Below, piece after piece: positions 53,535 to 63,011 of a DNA stretch of 64,000 nt (position 1 is its first letter; each line of letters begins with the position of its first letter). Made by a program: the position numbers and the translations under genes. Source of the stretch: an uncultured Paracoccaceae bacterium (GTDB lineage Bacteria > Pseudomonadota > Alphaproteobacteria > Rhodobacterales > Rhodobacteraceae); NCBI GenBank assembly GCA_947489325.1, contig CANLDA010000010.1:78392-142391 (forward strand). The letters are read 5' to 3'. A model generated the notes under the pieces. That model saw only the letters and a list, made by a program, of their open reading frames with translations. It did not search any database and was not told where the DNA came from.

Positions 53535-53864
53535 ATGACACATACCAATACAAGATCGGTTATGGATGCAGGGCACAGCTCTTTTGCAACCTTCAGATCA
53601 CCCAAAGCAGCCAGCTATTCGCGCCAGTTGATCAAACATTTCTCTCACAAGATCCCTGTGACAGAAGATGGCGAGCGTTGTGTTTTGTCGTTTTCTTGCG
53701 GGATCGCGGACCTTACGACAGGCGAAGATATGATACGTTTTAGGCTGACCTCTCCAACCAAAGCAGAACTGCACGAAACGCAGGAGGTCATGGAAAGCCA
53801 CCTGCTTCGGTTTGCATTCCGCGACAAGCCCGCCGCGCTGGAGTGGCGGAGCGTTTCGCAATGA
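53535..53864 (+). CDS. DUF2218 family protein
   Basis: A 109-residue protein from the ATG at 53535. YSRQLIKHFSHKIPV, LSFSCGIADL, FRLTSPTKAELHETQEVME and HLLRFAFRDKPAALEW match DUF2218. The function is not known, but members are often found beside iron or siderophore genes. Its stop overlaps the asbA start (ATGA), so it heads the petrobactin-type operon. Confidence 0.82.
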   Translation: MTHTNTRSVMDAGHSSFATFRSPKAASYSRQLIKHFSHKIPVTEDGERCVLSFSCGIADLTTGEDMIRFRLTSPTKAELHETQEVMESHLLRFAFRDKPAALEWRSVSQ

Positions 53865-55654
53865 CCCTTATGACAAATTTTGACTCGCACGCTTGCGCAG
53901 GCAAGGCGAGTTTACAGGCCCTTTTGAACTGTTACTTGCGCGAAATCGATGAGGGAAATTTGTTCGTTTCTCAAACCGACGGGTGTCAAGGCGGATTTCT
54001 AGAGCTGGATCTTGGTCATATGGCGGCCCGTTTACGGGTGCAGATTGACTATTTTTCCTTAACCGGGCCGCACCGTTTCGGGTGGGTCTTTGTTCAAAAT
54101 GCAGACACCGCTGATTGGCAAGCCATCACGCCGAGTCAGGTTATCATCATGTTGGTCCAAGAATGTTTCGCGCGGACACAATCTGCCAATCCCGCCAATC
54201 TGCCTGAATTCATGCGACGCATTTTCAACAGCTATGATCAGATCGAAAAACTGTGCCGTGTCATGCCGGATCAGACCGCGCGCCAACAGTTTCTGGTAGC
54301 CGAACAGGCCTTATTGTTTGGCCATTGGCTGCATCCCACTCCCAAAAGTCGCGAAGGCATGACGGATTGGCATCAGCCTTCTTATGCCCCTGAAACGGGT
54401 GGAAAATTTGCGCTGCGGTTCTTTGCCGTTGATCGTAGATTGATCCAAGAAGGCAGCGCACGGCACCCTATTCAAGACATCATCCAAGACATTCCCAACC
54501 TTGACGCGCTACCAGATGTACATGCCCACGAGGCCCTTATTCCCATGCACCCGCTTCAGGCTGATGCATTGTTGTTAGACGAAGATATTGCAGAGCTGAT
54601 CCGCACAGGGCAGCTGCGTGATCTGGGGCAACACGGCCCCAAATTTGCAGCGACCTCTTCGATCCGCACCGTTTTTTCGCGAAATTGCCCATGGATGATG
54701 AAGTTTTCGCTGCCAGTTCAAATCACCAACTCCAAACGGGTGACTTTGCATCACGAGCTAGAGATTGGTGTCATCATGGCGCGTCTGTTTGCGGCGATTA
54801 AGTTTGAAGGCATGCATCCCGAATTTCAAATCATTGATGATCCGGCATTTATCACCTTGCGTCTGCCCAACCGTCAGGAAAGCGGCTTTGAAGTGATTTT
54901 CCGCGAAAACCCATTTATGCATGAGCACGGCGATGGCATTGTCAATCTTGCGGCGTTGACGGCGGATCCCTTGCCGGATCAGCTGGCAATGTTGACTGAT
55001 ATCATCATGCAATTGGCACAACGCAAAAACGCCCCTATTCCAGAGATCGCGCTTGATTGGTTTGATCGGTATCTGAAGGTTGTGCTGATCCCCATGTTGG
55101 ATCTGTATGAACGCCACGGCATCGCGCTTGAGGCGCATCAACAAAACAGCCTTTTGGATGTCGCGACAGGATGGCCGCAGCGCTATTTTTTTCGCGACAA
55201 TCAAGGCTATTACATCGCCCAAGATCATCTGGCGCAATTGTCCGAGCGAGAGCCTTCGCTGAACCGGCTCTCTTCGGTGTGTTTCCCACGTTATGAGGTC
55301 AATGAACGTCTGGGGTACTATCTGTTCATCAATCAGATTTTCTCGGTCATAAGCCGGATGGGCCGTGATGAGCTGCGCAATGAGAATGATCTGCTCGTGC
55401 ATTTGGTAAATGTGCTGTCAGATCGCCTGACGCAATATTCGGGCGCGGCAGCGGATTTCATCAACTACATGCTCAATGCCCCGACATTGGCCTCCAAGGC
55501 AAATTTGCTGACGCGCGTACATGATGTGGACGAATTACAGGCCGTCAATGAAAAGGCTGAATATGTTCAGCTGCCAAACCCCTTGTCACGCATAAAGGCA
55601 GCGCAGGACCGCAAGGTTTCGCAAGAAAAAGAGGTGGCCCATGTCGCGGCTTGA
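53861..55654 (+). CDS. asbA: Petrobactin synthetase, IucA/IucC family (first)
   Basis: About 597 residues, the ATG overlapping the DUF2218 stop. NRPS-independent siderophore synthetase blocks are present: HWLHPTPKSREGM near residue 155, LIPMHPLQADAL near 230, SSIRTVFSRNCPWMMKFSLP near 270, and GIALEAHQQNSLLD near 420. These enzymes adenylate citrate and join it to a polyamine. In the B. anthracis pathway AsbA makes the citrate-spermidine link. The length agrees with AsbA. The next synthetase gene overlaps its end by 14 bases. Confidence 0.87.
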   Translation: MTLMTNFDSHACAGKASLQALLNCYLREIDEGNLFVSQTDGCQGGFLELDLGHMAARLRVQIDYFSLTGPHRFGWVFVQNADTADWQAITPSQVIIMLVQECFARTQSANPANLPEFMRRIFNSYDQIEKLCRVMPDQTARQQFLVAEQALLFGHWLHPTPKSREGMTDWHQPSYAPETGGKFALRFFAVDRRLIQEGSARHPIQDIIQDIPNLDALPDVHAHEALIPMHPLQADALLLDEDIAELIRTGQLRDLGQHGPKFAATSSIRTVFSRNCPWMMKFSLPVQITNSKRVTLHHELEIGVIMARLFAAIKFEGMHPEFQIIDDPAFITLRLPNRQESGFEVIFRENPFMHEHGDGIVNLAALTADPLPDQLAMLTDIIMQLAQRKNAPIPEIALDWFDRYLKVVLIPMLDLYERHGIALEAHQQNSLLDVATGWPQRYFFRDNQGYYIAQDHLAQLSEREPSLNRLSSVCFPRYEVNERLGYYLFINQIFSVISRMGRDELRNENDLLVHLVNVLSDRLTQYSGAAADFINYMLNAPTLASKANLLTRVHDVDELQAVNEKAEYVQLPNPLSRIKAAQDRKVSQEKEVAHVAA

Positions 55655-57377
55655 TGCGGTTGTTCAGGACGCTGCCGCACGTGTTCTGCGCCAATTGTGC
55701 GAGGCCGTGCTAAGCGAAGGTCTCGCATCTTCTGCCTTGATTGCACGGGATCAGGTCGAATGGACTCTTGAAAACACAAGATTTCGGGCAGACGGGCATC
55801 GCGGCGCGTTTGGTCGATACCGGTTGCGACCGAGCTCCATCGAACTCTACCGTGATGGAGCGTGGCGTGAGGCGCAAATAGATGATGTTCTGGATGCACT
55901 GAAACTGGCCAAACGCGCCGCCAAGGAACTGTCGCAGGATCTGCACCAAACTGTCCGGTTCGCCAATCAGGTCGCAGCAGAAATAAAACCGGATTTTGGG
56001 CGTAGGCGATTGTCAGTCGGAGAATTGGAAACCGCACTCATCGAAGGGCATCCCTATCATCCCTGTTACAAGGCACGCAGTGAATTTGATGCAAAAACCA
56101 ACCGTCAATATGGCCCGGAATGGGGCAATACTTTCCGGTTGCGCGGCGTCATGTTTTCCCGTCGTCTGATCCACAAGTCCCTGCCCTGCCCTGCATTCTG
56201 GATGAAAGAGTTGGGCCCGCAGGAATGGCGGCGTATCAGCGCGAAAATGGCCCTGCGCACAGCAACACCCGAACAATATGAATTGCTGCCGATGCATCCT
56301 TGGCAGTTTGAAAAGATGCGCACGAACACACAATTTGTGAACTGGCAACGCGCCGGAGATGTGGTTGATCTGGGCGAAATCGGCGATTTGTATTATGCCA
56401 GCCAGTCTTTGCGCACATTGATCAATGCCGAACATCCGCGGCGCCCACATGTGAAAACCGCGATATCGCTGCGCAATACGTCCTCGATGCGCGTACTTGA
56501 TCCGCATACAGTTTGCGTAGCCCCAGCAATTTCCAAATGGCTGTCCGATGTGGTGGCATCCGATCCGTTGTTTGCAACGCGGTATCCTTTGGTGGTGTTG
56601 CGCGAATATGCCGGCATCATTGCTGGGCGGGATGGCCAAGATGACAGCAATCTTGACGGGCATCTTGCAGTGATCTTCCGCGAAAGCCCGGAAGGGTTGG
56701 GAATACATCCCAAAACGCTTGTCCCCTTGAATGCACTGTCATTGACGGAACCCGATGGCGCCCCGTTTGTTGCCCCTTGGATAGAAGCGCATGGATTTGA
56801 GGCCTGGCTAGATCAGCTGATCAACGTGGTTGTCTTGCCAGTTTGGCACATGATGGTTGCGCATGGCATTGGCCTTGAAGCGCACGGCCAGAACTTGATG
56901 TTAAGACATGAAAAAGGTTGGCCCGTTGGGGTGGTTGCACGCGATTTCCACGACGCCTTGGAATATGTTCCTGATCTGTTGTCACGTCCCGATCTTTGCC
57001 CGGATTTGGCACTGATTGATCCTGTGTTTGGGCGCGCAAAAGCGAATGAATATCACCGCATGTCTTCGCCAGAAGCGCTGCGAGAGCTGGTGATGGATAC
57101 GCTGTTTGTGTTCAATCTTACCGATCTGTCGCACATACTGTCTGAGCATTACGGCAAGGCCGAAAGCCAATTTTGGGCAACGGTGCGGACGCGTCTGGAT
57201 ACCTATGCCGCCGAACATGGCTTGCAAGAGCGTCAAGCATTGTTTCGCCCCTTTGACAGCGTGATCCGGGCCGAAAGCCTGTTTACGCGCAAGATCCGCT
57301 CTGTCAGTGGTGAACTGCATCATTTGGTGCCCAATGCATTGTCCAAAGAACAGGAGGACACGGGATGTTCGTTCTGA
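55641..57377 (+). CDS. asbB: Petrobactin synthetase, IucA/IucC family (second)
   Basis: A 578-residue paralogue of AsbA. EGHPYHPCYKARSEFD near residue 135, YELLPMHPWQFEKM near 212, KTAISLRNTSSMRVLD near 272 and GLEAHGQNLMLR near 413 are the conserved ATP/citrate-site blocks. It should perform the second amide formation on citrate. Start lies 14 bases before the asbA stop; end overlaps asbC by 13 bases. Confidence 0.87.
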   Translation: MSRLDAVVQDAAARVLRQLCEAVLSEGLASSALIARDQVEWTLENTRFRADGHRGAFGRYRLRPSSIELYRDGAWREAQIDDVLDALKLAKRAAKELSQDLHQTVRFANQVAAEIKPDFGRRRLSVGELETALIEGHPYHPCYKARSEFDAKTNRQYGPEWGNTFRLRGVMFSRRLIHKSLPCPAFWMKELGPQEWRRISAKMALRTATPEQYELLPMHPWQFEKMRTNTQFVNWQRAGDVVDLGEIGDLYYASQSLRTLINAEHPRRPHVKTAISLRNTSSMRVLDPHTVCVAPAISKWLSDVVASDPLFATRYPLVVLREYAGIIAGRDGQDDSNLDGHLAVIFRESPEGLGIHPKTLVPLNALSLTEPDGAPFVAPWIEAHGFEAWLDQLINVVVLPVWHMMVAHGIGLEAHGQNLMLRHEKGWPVGVVARDFHDALEYVPDLLSRPDLCPDLALIDPVFGRAKANEYHRMSSPEALRELVMDTLFVFNLTDLSHILSEHYGKAESQFWATVRTRLDTYAAEHGLQERQALFRPFDSVIRAESLFTRKIRSVSGELHHLVPNALSKEQEDTGCSF

Positions 57378-58612
57378 ATGACATCGCGTTTGAAATAGAT
57401 CCAATTATTGCGCGATTGTGGGAGAAAATTGACAATCCGGCCTCTCATCGGTTTGCCATACATTTGCCCCACACCGGAGAGGCGCTTACGTGCATCCTGT
57501 ATCTGCGCAATCAAGGGGCAGGCGTGTTTCCAATCCATGCCGACATCCCTTTGGCCAAGGCCAAGGAGATGGCAGCGAGGGCTGGGTGTGATCGATTTTT
57601 GGGCGCCGGAATGGAATGCACTGTCATTGCACAGCCCGACGTGGGCGACCGTGGTGGCGTGTTGGTACAAATGAGTTCAGGCACCACTGGCGCGCCCAAA
57701 GTCATTCGCCGGACATGGGCAGAGATTGAGACGGAAATACAAAGCTATGCGCAATTTTTCACACACGCCTCAGACATGACGCCTGTGATTGCCTGCCCGA
57801 TCACCCATTCCTATGGGTTGATTGCCGGCGTGCTGGTGGCTCTGCATCGGGGGCATGTGCCCGTGGTGTTGGATGGGTTAAACCCGAAATACATCCTGCG
57901 GCGAATGCGTGAGGTGGATCAACCTTTGCTGTATACCTCGCCTGCGATGTTGCACACATTAGCGCGATTTTTGCCATCGGGGCACCTGATGCATGCGGCG
58001 ATGACGTCGGGCACGGTTCTGCCATCAAGTTGGTTTGACGTCATCCGCGCCCGCACCACGCATTTGTTTCAGCAATATGGCTGCTCCGAGGTCGGCTGTA
58101 TCGCGATCAATCCAGACCTGCGGGAAGCCACCGACATTGGCTTTCCCCTACCGCATCTGACTGTCACGGCGGGGGATGTGGTTACGCCGGGGGCATTGCT
58201 GGTTCGAACCGATCAGGGGCGCATGGTGGATACCGGGGATCTGGGACACAAGGATGCGCGCGGCATGCTGCGGTTTGCAAGTCGCGTTGATGACATGATC
58301 AATGTGGCCGGGTTGAATGTATACCCGCAGGATGTAGAGCGCGTGGTGCATGGCCTGAATGGGGTACGTGATGCCCTTGTGTTTCGTGTCGAGGATGCAA
58401 TGGCAGGCGCACGCGTGGGCCTGATTTACTGTAGTAACACAGTGCAAGAAAGCGACATTCGCACCGCCTGCCAGCAACAACTCGCCCCCTATCAGCAGCC
58501 CCATGTCATCGTGCGCCTTGATGACATTCCGCGTCAGGCAAACGGCAAAACCAATCGCCGGGATATTGCGGTGCGCTATGCGGCCCAAACATTGCAAGAG
58601 GTGCCCGCATGA
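57365..58612 (+). CDS. asbC: 3,4-dihydroxybenzoate-type AMP ligase
   Basis: A 415-residue adenylate-forming enzyme, GGAGG before the ATG. The P-loop SSGTTGAPKVIRR lies near residue 103; YTSPAML, YGCSEVGCIAI, DTGDLGHKDARGML, NVYPQDVERV and the catalytic Lys in RQANGKTNRRDI follow in order. It is shorter than free-standing acyl-CoA ligases, as is AsbC. It activates 3,4-dihydroxybenzoate and loads it on the carrier domain encoded next. Its stop overlaps the following start (ATGA). Confidence 0.87.
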   Translation: MFVLNDIAFEIDPIIARLWEKIDNPASHRFAIHLPHTGEALTCILYLRNQGAGVFPIHADIPLAKAKEMAARAGCDRFLGAGMECTVIAQPDVGDRGGVLVQMSSGTTGAPKVIRRTWAEIETEIQSYAQFFTHASDMTPVIACPITHSYGLIAGVLVALHRGHVPVVLDGLNPKYILRRMREVDQPLLYTSPAMLHTLARFLPSGHLMHAAMTSGTVLPSSWFDVIRARTTHLFQQYGCSEVGCIAINPDLREATDIGFPLPHLTVTAGDVVTPGALLVRTDQGRMVDTGDLGHKDARGMLRFASRVDDMINVAGLNVYPQDVERVVHGLNGVRDALVFRVEDAMAGARVGLIYCSNTVQESDIRTACQQQLAPYQQPHVIVRLDDIPRQANGKTNRRDIAVRYAAQTLQEVPA

Positions 58613-59892
58613 GCGTGACACAAAGCAAAGACGCCATCATCCAAGCAATCCGAAACGTTTTGATCGGCCCCATGGCGCATCCGCATATGGCAGAGTTTGG
58701 CGCGCAGGCACGGCTGAACGAAGACCTGCATTTAGATTCTGTGATGGTGCTGAATCTGATGCTGCACTTGGAAACCGCCCATGGCATCGACGTGCCAGAG
58801 CGCGAATTCAGCAAAGATGATTTCAGTACCGTGGCAGATTTGGCCGGGTTGCTTTTGGGGGAAACCGCAGTTGCCGATCCGCCTGAAGAAGAGATCGACA
58901 TCAAGGTACATTGTTTTGTCAGTTGTTTGTGTGCGGGTATCAAGCAGTGCACAGGATTGGATCATCGGCCATTTTATTTTGGGGTGTGGGACACAGGTTT
59001 TGCCGTGGATGAACAGGCGCGCCTGTCCTATCACGCCAAGGACATCACCCACGACCATTTTCGCCACTGGTTCCGCCGACTGTACGGGGTTCCGGTCATG
59101 AGCTGGTACAAACCAGAGGTGTCTAAATCCGAAAATATCGCGCGGTTTGAACATTTGCTGCGCACCAAATCCAAGACAGAGCATCTTATGGTTATGCTGA
59201 ATATGTATCACCTGCCCGAACGGGAAAATAAGTTCAATCAAAACCCGTTTCCGCATTATGTCATAATCGAAGAAACCGATGATCCTGACATGTGGTTTAT
59301 GCATGATCCTGATTATCGCTGGGAAGGTGTGTTGCCTCGCAAGGCCATCTTGAACGCAATTGATCAACCGTCTGTTGCCGGGGGATACATATATGATCGT
59401 GCGCGGGCGCAGACGCCCACAAGCGAAACCTTGCAGGCCTATTTTAAAGATACATTCATAGGCCAAAATAATCCATTTACGGATACGATTGACGCAATAG
59501 TTCGGTGCCACTTTGGGCCATCTGCAACACAGCCAATCAGTAACTTGGATTTCGCGTTACGTGAGATGCCGGTGATCGCAATCCGCAAATATGCCTATGA
59601 ACATGGGTTTGCATTCTTCTGGCGCGCCTTGGGATATGATGATGATATTTTTGAAGACTGGTGTGATGTCATCGAAGAGCTCTGTGCGGGCTATCGCGGG
59701 TTGCATTACAAAGTGGTGAAATTATCCCGACTGGCAACTGACGAAATTGCACAAGATGTTTTTGCAGAATTACAGCGCCTGAACGCACTGGAATTTCGGA
59801 TCAAACTGGGCCTGAAAGAGCAGTTTGATCGCTGGTGTATGTCTTGGCAAAGCTCGGAAACATCCACACCACGACTGGAGGAGCTGGCATGA
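58609..59892 (+). CDS. asbDE: Fused aryl carrier protein and petrobactin condensing enzyme (AsbD-AsbE)
   Basis: A 427-residue protein joining two functions that are separate genes in Bacillus. Residues 1-88 are an acyl carrier domain with the phosphopantetheine Ser44 in DLHLDSVMVLN. From about residue 103 (VHCFVSCLCAGIKQC) to the end it resembles AsbE, with HRPFYFGVWDTGFAV, LSYHAKDITHDHFRHWF, LYGVPVMSWY and FPHYVIIEE. AsbE moves the 3,4-dihydroxybenzoyl group from the carrier to the polyamine. There is no stop or strong start between the parts, so the carrier is covalently held to its partner. Both ends overlap neighbouring genes. Confidence 0.83.
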   Translation: MSVTQSKDAIIQAIRNVLIGPMAHPHMAEFGAQARLNEDLHLDSVMVLNLMLHLETAHGIDVPEREFSKDDFSTVADLAGLLLGETAVADPPEEEIDIKVHCFVSCLCAGIKQCTGLDHRPFYFGVWDTGFAVDEQARLSYHAKDITHDHFRHWFRRLYGVPVMSWYKPEVSKSENIARFEHLLRTKSKTEHLMVMLNMYHLPERENKFNQNPFPHYVIIEETDDPDMWFMHDPDYRWEGVLPRKAILNAIDQPSVAGGYIYDRARAQTPTSETLQAYFKDTFIGQNNPFTDTIDAIVRCHFGPSATQPISNLDFALREMPVIAIRKYAYEHGFAFFWRALGYDDDIFEDWCDVIEELCAGYRGLHYKVVKLSRLATDEIAQDVFAELQRLNALEFRIKLGLKEQFDRWCMSWQSSETSTPRLEELA

Positions 59893-60731
59893 GGCTTTCT
59901 CTTTGCACTATCAGCTTCCGACATCATCTGATCGGCCTGAAAGATATCGCATTCTGGGCGCGGGACCATGGGTTTCAGGGGATAGAGCTGTGGGGCGTTC
60001 ATGCGCTGCATCAGCCACCATTGGCCTTGCACAACGCTCAGTGGATGGCGGCGCAGGGTTTATCTGTCCCGATGATCAGCGATTATTTGCCCTTGCACGA
60101 TCAAGCCTTGTTGCAGGAAAAAACCCGAATGCTTTGTTCGTTGGCGCATACGTGGGGGGCGGGGAAAATTCGTACCTTTGCGGGCAAAACCGGCAGCGCG
60201 GATTGTGACCCAACGGCACGCCGTGATGTCATCCGTGCCCTGCACGAAGCTTGTGCAATTGTTGCTGATCACGGATTGCGCCTGTTGGTGGAAACTCACC
60301 CAGGCACTTTGGCGGATACACTCAATTCAACCATGGATTTGATTGCGCAGGTTGGGCATCCGAACCTTGCGATTAATTTTGACACGCTACACGTCTGGGA
60401 AGGCGGGGATGACCCCCTTCATGCGCACCGCATGTTGCGCCCCTTCATCGCGCATTATCACCTTAAGAATGTGCGCAGCCGCGACGCCTTGAACGTGTTT
60501 GCACCGGATAACGTCTATAATGCTGCGGGGGACCGTGCTGGCATGGTGCCTTTGTTTGAGGGCGCTTTTGAGTATTCGGAATTTTTGCAGGAATTGATGA
60601 AAGATCCTGATTGCGAGGCGTCGCTTGAATGGTTCGGCCCAGAGGTGTTTGACACGTTAAGGCAAGACGCCGCCCAAGTGTTCGACCTGCTGGGCAAGCG
60701 CAACTCGATCACCAAGGGAACTGCGGCTTAA
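59889..60731 (+). CDS. asbF: 3-dehydroshikimate dehydratase, petrobactin type
   Basis: A 280-residue TIM-barrel protein from the ATG overlapping the asbDE stop; 280 residues is also the length of AsbF as I recall it. SLCTISFRHHLIG, GFQGIELWGVHA, KIRTFAGKTGSAD, LLVETHPGTLADTL, LAINFDTLHVWE, YHLKNV and GMVPLFEGAFEY with ASLEWFG reproduce the AsbF blocks, including the metal-binding Glu, Asp and His. It converts 3-dehydroshikimate to 3,4-dihydroxybenzoate, the aryl building block of petrobactin. It ends the operon and is followed by a strong terminator. Confidence 0.92.
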   Translation: MRLSLCTISFRHHLIGLKDIAFWARDHGFQGIELWGVHALHQPPLALHNAQWMAAQGLSVPMISDYLPLHDQALLQEKTRMLCSLAHTWGAGKIRTFAGKTGSADCDPTARRDVIRALHEACAIVADHGLRLLVETHPGTLADTLNSTMDLIAQVGHPNLAINFDTLHVWEGGDDPLHAHRMLRPFIAHYHLKNVRSRDALNVFAPDNVYNAAGDRAGMVPLFEGAFEYSEFLQELMKDPDCEASLEWFGPEVFDTLRQDAAQVFDLLGKRNSITKGTAA

Positions 60732-60788
60732 CCCCTTCCAGTCCAACTTTGCCAGGGTATCCCAGCCAGATTTTTTCCATTTTATAAT

Positions 60789-60816
60789 GACGGCACAATC
60801 AGCGCCGTCTTTTTTG
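60789..60816 (+). terminator. Intrinsic terminator after the asb operon
   Basis: GACGGC and GCCGTC, a 6-bp GC-rich stem with a nine-base loop, followed by six T. It lies 57 bases after the asbF stop and just before the convergent ABC exporter gene. Confidence 0.8.
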
Positions 60817-60832
60817 TTTGTGATGTCTGGGT

Positions 60833-62671
60833 TTATTCCGCCGCCTCTACCCCAAGAAACCCACCAGATTGCCGCGCCCACAGGTCGGAATATATACCGC
60901 CCTGAGAGAGCAACTGAGCATGGGTGCCATCCTCTGCAATATCACCCTCTTTCAGAACGATGATACGGTCCATATGGGCAATCGTGGACAGCCGGTGTGC
61001 AATAGCAATCACGGTTTTACCCTCCATCACCTCATACAATGTCTTCTGAATCTCCGCCTCTACCTGACTATCAAGAGCGGATGTCGCCTCGTCCAAAATC
61101 AGGATAGGGGCGTTTTTCAGCATAACGCGGGCGATGGCAATGCGTTGGCGTTGCCCTCCGGATAGGGTGACCCCGCGCTCGCCAACATGTGCCTCGTACC
61201 CGGTGCGCCCATCCTGATCAGAAAGTGTCATGATAAAGTCATGCGCTTCGGCACGTTTGGCAGCGGCGATCATCTGATCCTCGGTGGCATTCGGGTTGCC
61301 ATAAAGGATATTGGCCCGCACAGATCGGTGGATCAAAGAACTGTCCTGCGTCACCATGCCTATCTGACGACGCAGGCTGTTTTGGGTGACAGACGTGATG
61401 GGCTGCCCGTCGATTAATATCTGTCCTTGTTCAGCATCCCGAAACCGCAACAGCAGATTTACCAGACTGGATTTCCCAGCCCCGGAATGCCCGACAAGAC
61501 CGACCCGTTGTCCAGCAGGAATATGCAGCGAAATATTGTTCAGTCCCCCGCTTTCCTTACCGTACCTATGAGTCAATCTTTCAATGCGAATATCCGCCTT
61601 GTCCACGGCCAAAGCAGGGGCGTTTTCTTCATCAACAATCTCTTGTGGTGTGGCAATCGTTTGCAGCCCTTCACGGATGATGCCAACATTTTCAAACAAG
61701 CGAATGGTGATCCACATGATCCAGCCGCTCATTCCATTCAGACGCAGCGTCAGGGCAGTGGCGGCGGCCACTTCACCAACGCTGACAGTGCCTTGCATCC
61801 ACAGCCACAGGGCCGGACCAACAACAATCGCAATCAGGACACCGTTGATCGCAATCGTGCCAAAGGACAGCATTGTCATCAGGCGCAAGAATCGCTGAAA
61901 TCGTGCCCGAAGGCGACGCAATGCAGACAGTGCAAAGGTTTGTTCCTGCTGATCTTGCGCAAACAGTTTGACGGTTTCGATATTGGCATAGGCATCCACC
62001 ACGCGGCCTGTCAAAAGTGATCGCGCGTCTGACCATTTCTCGGCTGTGGCAGCAACGCGGCGGGCGATAAAGCGGACATAAAAAACATAGAACCCGACCC
62101 ACACTGCCAAAGGCAGCCCCAAACGCCAGTCGATCTGGCTTAGAACGGCAATTGCACCAATAATATAGGTCAGCGCGAACCAAATCCCCTCTAGTGACAT
62201 ATGCACGCTGTCTTGAACGGCAGGGCCCATTTGCATCACACGATTGCTAAGGCGCCCGGCAAAGTCATTCTGAAAGAACCCAACCGACTGCCCCAACAGG
62301 TGCTTGTGCGCCCGCCAGCGCACTTGTTCTTGTAAATTAGAGGACAGGGTCTGCTCCAAGAGCAAGTGATTAAGCGTGACCAATGCGGGGCGCAAAAATA
62401 AAACACAGGCCAGCACAATCAGAATTTCGCTGCGATGTTGCGCCCAAAATTCCTGTGGTCCAGCAGCAGACATCAGATCAATCAGACGCCCGGAATAAAA
62501 GATAAGACCGCTTTCCATCAGGGCCGCCAGCATTCCGGTTAGGGCCATGAACGGCAGCCATTTGCGATAGGGGTAAAGTTGATATTTCAGATACGCCATT
62601 GGGGATGGAGCAGCCGAACCTTTGGCAGATGTGGCAAAGGGATCTACTAGGTTTTCAAACAGACGAAACAT
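60833..62671 (-). CDS. ABC exporter, fused membrane and ATPase domains
   Basis: About 612 residues from the ATG at 62671, preceded by AGAGGTGCC. The N-terminal half has six membrane segments (first WLPFMALTGMLAALMESGLI), the C-terminal half an ATPase with GHSGAGKSS, LSGGQRQRIAIARVML and ILILDEATSALD. It belongs to the MsbA-like homodimeric exporters. It converges with the petrobactin-type operon, so export of the siderophore is a natural guess, though lipid or drug export is equally typical of the family. Confidence 0.85.
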   Translation of the reverse strand: MFRLFENLVDPFATSAKGSAAPSPMAYLKYQLYPYRKWLPFMALTGMLAALMESGLIFYSGRLIDLMSAAGPQEFWAQHRSEILIVLACVLFLRPALVTLNHLLLEQTLSSNLQEQVRWRAHKHLLGQSVGFFQNDFAGRLSNRVMQMGPAVQDSVHMSLEGIWFALTYIIGAIAVLSQIDWRLGLPLAVWVGFYVFYVRFIARRVAATAEKWSDARSLLTGRVVDAYANIETVKLFAQDQQEQTFALSALRRLRARFQRFLRLMTMLSFGTIAINGVLIAIVVGPALWLWMQGTVSVGEVAAATALTLRLNGMSGWIMWITIRLFENVGIIREGLQTIATPQEIVDEENAPALAVDKADIRIERLTHRYGKESGGLNNISLHIPAGQRVGLVGHSGAGKSSLVNLLLRFRDAEQGQILIDGQPITSVTQNSLRRQIGMVTQDSSLIHRSVRANILYGNPNATEDQMIAAAKRAEAHDFIMTLSDQDGRTGYEAHVGERGVTLSGGQRQRIAIARVMLKNAPILILDEATSALDSQVEAEIQKTLYEVMEGKTVIAIAHRLSTIAHMDRIIVLKEGDIAEDGTHAQLLSQGGIYSDLWARQSGGFLGVEAAE

Positions 62672-62805
62672 GGCACCTCTAGTCATCTTTTTGTCAGGAA
62701 GATGTGGGTAGAGCACCGGATTTTCATCTTTGCAGAAAAGCAAGAGAATCCGTCAACATGCCTGCATCGCGCGTGTGACTATCTTAGCGACTTGCATTTG
62801 CAGTG

Positions 62806-62994
62806 TCATCGGTTGTTTGAACATTTCTGACAATGTTTTGCGCCCATACAAAGCCCACGCTTGGTCTTGGCCAAACTGGCGCTGTAATTTGATTGACCGC
62901 AACGTAAAAGGCGCTGACCCCCATGAAACGGCTGCGCGACTATTTGGACCACGGCATTCTCGAACTCGATAACAAGTGAAGGGGCGCTTACCAT
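62806..62994 (-). CDS. Uncharacterised short frame beside the ATPase remnant
   Basis: A 62-residue frame (MVSAPSLVIEFENAVVQIV) beginning 17 bases after the stop of the ATPase remnant on the same strand, with AAGGGA six bases before the ATG. It may be the decayed second gene of a former two-gene unit. No family is recognised and the lower part looks frame-shifted, so it could be non-coding. Confidence 0.25.
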   Translation of the reverse strand: MVSAPSLVIEFENAVVQIVAQPFHGGQRLLRCGQSNYSASLAKTKRGLCMGAKHCQKCSNNR

Positions 62995-63011
62995 AATAAT
63001 TCCCTTTTTCG

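Noticed and set aside
54758..55402. A 214-residue minus-strand frame inside asbA
   Set aside because: Antisense to a conserved siderophore synthetase and without recognisable motifs.
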